DNA of 7,010 nt from Chloroflexota bacterium (GTDB lineage: Bacteria; Chloroflexota; Anaerolineae; Anaerolineales; UBA11579). Shown piece by piece: positions 6,046-7,010 of this stretch. The stretch lies in contig DNGN01000331.1 of NCBI GenBank assembly GCA_003486225.1, positions 8,933-15,942 on the forward strand, read 5' to 3'. Position numbers and translations under genes: made by a program. The notes beneath the pieces are model-generated. The model ran no database searches and had not been told where the DNA came from. It worked only from the letters and a program-made list of their open reading frames with translations. Numbering within the stretch: position 1 is the first letter of the stretch; each line of letters starts with the position of its first letter.

Positions 6046-6321
6046 TTAACTTTCCGCTTTTTCGAGAGCAGACAATTGCTTCATCAGACGGCCTTTGCGC
6101 CGTGAGGCATTATTCTTATGAATTTTGCCTTTGGATGCAGCTTTGTCCAGGGCGACGATTGCTGTCTGGACTGCTGTGCGGGAAAGGTCAATGTCTCCGC
6201 TTTCTATTGCCAGACGGGCTTTCTTCACTTCTGTACGGGCACGGCCTCGGAAAAGGCGGTTGTGCAAGCGTTTTTTTTCGTTTTGGCGCATTCTTTTGAG
6301 CGCAGATTTTTTATTAGCCAA
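6046..6321 (-). CDS. rpsT: 30S ribosomal protein S20
   Basis: This 91-residue, strongly basic protein is S20 (bS20), which binds 16S rRNA early in small-subunit assembly. The N-terminus MANKKSALKRMRQNEKKRLHN is classic for the family, as are AIVALDKAASKGKIHKNNASRRKGRL in the C-terminal half and the length. The start codon is TTG (plus-strand CAA at 6319-6321); no ATG fits the conserved N-terminus. The TTG is supported by GGAGG 7 bases upstream. In Escherichia coli rpsT also starts with UUG, and S20 represses its own translation; whether that holds here is inference. It has its own promoter candidate about 80 bases upstream and a strong terminator downstream, so it is mainly monocistronic. The identification is secure. 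Confidence 0.98.
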   Translation of the reverse strand: MANKKSALKRMRQNEKKRLHNRLFRGRARTEVKKARLAIESGDIDLSRTAVQTAIVALDKAASKGKIHKNNASRRKGRLMKQLSALEKAES

Positions 6322-6328
6322 GATTCAG

Positions 6329-6333
6329 CCTCC
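6329..6333 (-). promoter_or_regulatory. Strong ribosome binding site that decides the TTG start of rpsT
   Basis: On the minus strand GGAGG (part of TTTGGAGGCTG) lies 7 bases before the TTG start codon. This near-ideal Shine-Dalgarno sequence and spacing supports initiation at TTG. Confidence 0.9.
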
Positions 6334-6400
6334 AAATCCTTCTGTTCATATAATTCCTGATCTCAGACTGGAAACTCTTAGCTACCAGTCACAGCAGCAT

Positions 6401-6429
6401 ATTCTACCCGATAGCCACAATTTTGGCAA
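6401..6429 (-). promoter_or_regulatory. Sigma70-type promoter of rpsT
   Basis: Read on the minus strand, TTGCCA (6429-6424; 5 of 6) and TAGAAT (6406-6401; 5 of 6) are separated by exactly 17 bases. The predicted start point near 6394 gives a leader of about 70 bases before the TTG at 6321. This is the best-matching promoter in the window, which fits a highly expressed ribosomal protein gene. Confidence 0.7.
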
Positions 6430-6514
6430 GTTTTTGGTCAACTTTGGATGGCAATTATTTCCTTGTTTATACCCTTCTTTGTGTGGAGAGTGAGCAGATT
6501 AGCATGTTTTAACG

Positions 6515-6520
6515 TATAAT
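6515..6520 (+). promoter_or_regulatory. Candidate -10 box for the sulfotransferase-family gene
   Basis: A perfect TATAAT at 6515-6520 lies 35 bases before the ATG at 6556. The best -35 candidate is TGAGCA (6491-6496) with an 18-base spacer and only 3 of 6 matches, so the call rests on the -10 box and position. A predicted start near 6527 leaves a leader of about 29 bases. Confidence 0.4.
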
Positions 6521-6555
6521 AATCCTCTGATATCCGTAATGTTCGCAGAGGAATT

Positions 6556-7010
6556 ATGTTCTTTAGAAAAAAAGATGATCTATCAAAGAAAATAATTGTT
6601 GTTTCTGGCCTGCCGCGCTCAGGCACATCCCTAATGATGATGATGCTTGATGCAGCTGGAATCCCGCCAATGCAGGATTATGTTCGCGAAGCAGATGCAG
6701 ATAATCCAAAAGGATATTATGAATTTGAAAGGGTGAAAAAACTTCCTGACGGAGATACCGGATGGGTTCGGGATGCCAAAGGAAAGTCTGTTAAAGTGAT
6801 CACGATGCTTTTAGAGCATCTGCCCAAAAACAACACGTACGATGTTGTTATTATGCGACGGGAAATTGGGGAGATCCTTGCTTCGCAGCGTAAGATGTTG
6901 GACCGTAGAGGAGAAGACCCAAATAAAGTAAGTGATGCAGAAATGGGTGACCTTTTTAGGAAGCATTTTGAGCAGGTGATGGTGTGGATACGTAAGCAGA
7001 AGAATTTTCG
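6556..7010 (+). CDS. Sulfotransferase family / P-loop protein, N-terminal fragment
   Basis: The frame from the ATG at 6556 stays open to the window end, giving the first 151 residues; the C-terminus is missing. It begins with a short charged segment, then a beta strand and loop, VVSGLPRSGTS (15-25), which is the 5'-phosphosulfate-binding P-loop seen in PAPS-dependent sulfotransferases of the bacterial PF13469-like group. DNPKGYYEFERV (49-60) is a common follow-up motif in these proteins. DVVIMRREIGEILASQRKML (96-115) fits the second phosphate-binding element, with R101/R102 and S110 as likely contacts. Such enzymes usually move a sulfate group from PAPS to sugars, lipids or proteins; the acceptor cannot be told, and some family members may not be true sulfotransferases. 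AGAGGA (6547-6552) serves as a close ribosome binding site. A run of four ATG codons (6634-6645) encodes Met27-30. The DNA looks more A+T-rich than its neighbours, a weak hint of separate ancestry. Confidence 0.8.
   Translation, partial: MFFRKKDDLSKKIIVVSGLPRSGTSLMMMMLDAAGIPPMQDYVREADADNPKGYYEFERVKKLPDGDTGWVRDAKGKSVKVITMLLEHLPKNNTYDVVIMRREIGEILASQRKMLDRRGEDPNKVSDAEMGDLFRKHFEQVMVWIRKQKNF

Noticed and set aside
6438..6626. Minus-strand 62-codon frame opposite the rpsT-sulfotransferase gap.
   Set aside because: It overlaps the start of the sulfotransferase gene on the other strand, has low-complexity composition and no recognisable domain.

Overview
The window reads as ordinary bacterial chromosome with about even base composition, short intergenic gaps and mixed gene orientation. 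The protein set is a partial NDUFA9-like NAD(P)-binding protein, a cyclase-family metal hydrolase, a FabL-type enoyl-ACP reductase, a DUF309 protein, a class III aminotransferase, arginyl-tRNA synthetase, ribosomal protein S20 and a partial sulfotransferase. From family resemblance I would guess a Chloroflexota (Anaerolineae-like) genome. That is an inference: no rRNA or other decisive marker is present. I see no tRNA, rRNA, CRISPR array, insertion sequence, phage gene or recognisable defence or biosynthetic cluster.

Layout. Positions 1-285 (+) hold the C-terminal end of an NAD(P)-binding protein that begins upstream. A 212-base gap follows, with a plausible sigma70-type promoter and a 7-bp inverted repeat just before the cyclase gene (498-1133, +). 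A symmetrical hairpin (1163-1182) separates the cyclase from the convergent minus-strand pair DUF309 (2431-2009) and fabL (2005-1220), which are only 3 bases apart and probably form one operon. That operon appears to start from a good extended -10 promoter whose predicted start point falls at the ATG, so its mRNA may be leaderless. Back to back with it, a plus-strand promoter candidate serves the class III aminotransferase (2552-3946, +). The 235-base gap 3947-4181 contains a strong hairpin with a Shine-Dalgarno-like loop, a second Shine-Dalgarno-like tract and a bidirectional terminator. argS (5951-4182) and rpsT (6321-6046) lie on the minus strand with an rpsT terminator between them. rpsT starts at TTG behind a strong ribosome binding site and has a good promoter. 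Divergent from it, a sulfotransferase-family gene begins at 6556 and runs off the window.

Functionally this is a patchwork. Translation is represented by rpsT and argS, fatty acid elongation by fabL, and three enzymes (cyclase, aminotransferase, sulfotransferase) have a visible family but no assignable substrate. Nothing here forces the conclusion of a new system. The items most worth a second look are the predicted leaderless start of the DUF309-fabL operon, the palindrome at the cyclase promoter, and the structured gap between the aminotransferase and argS.
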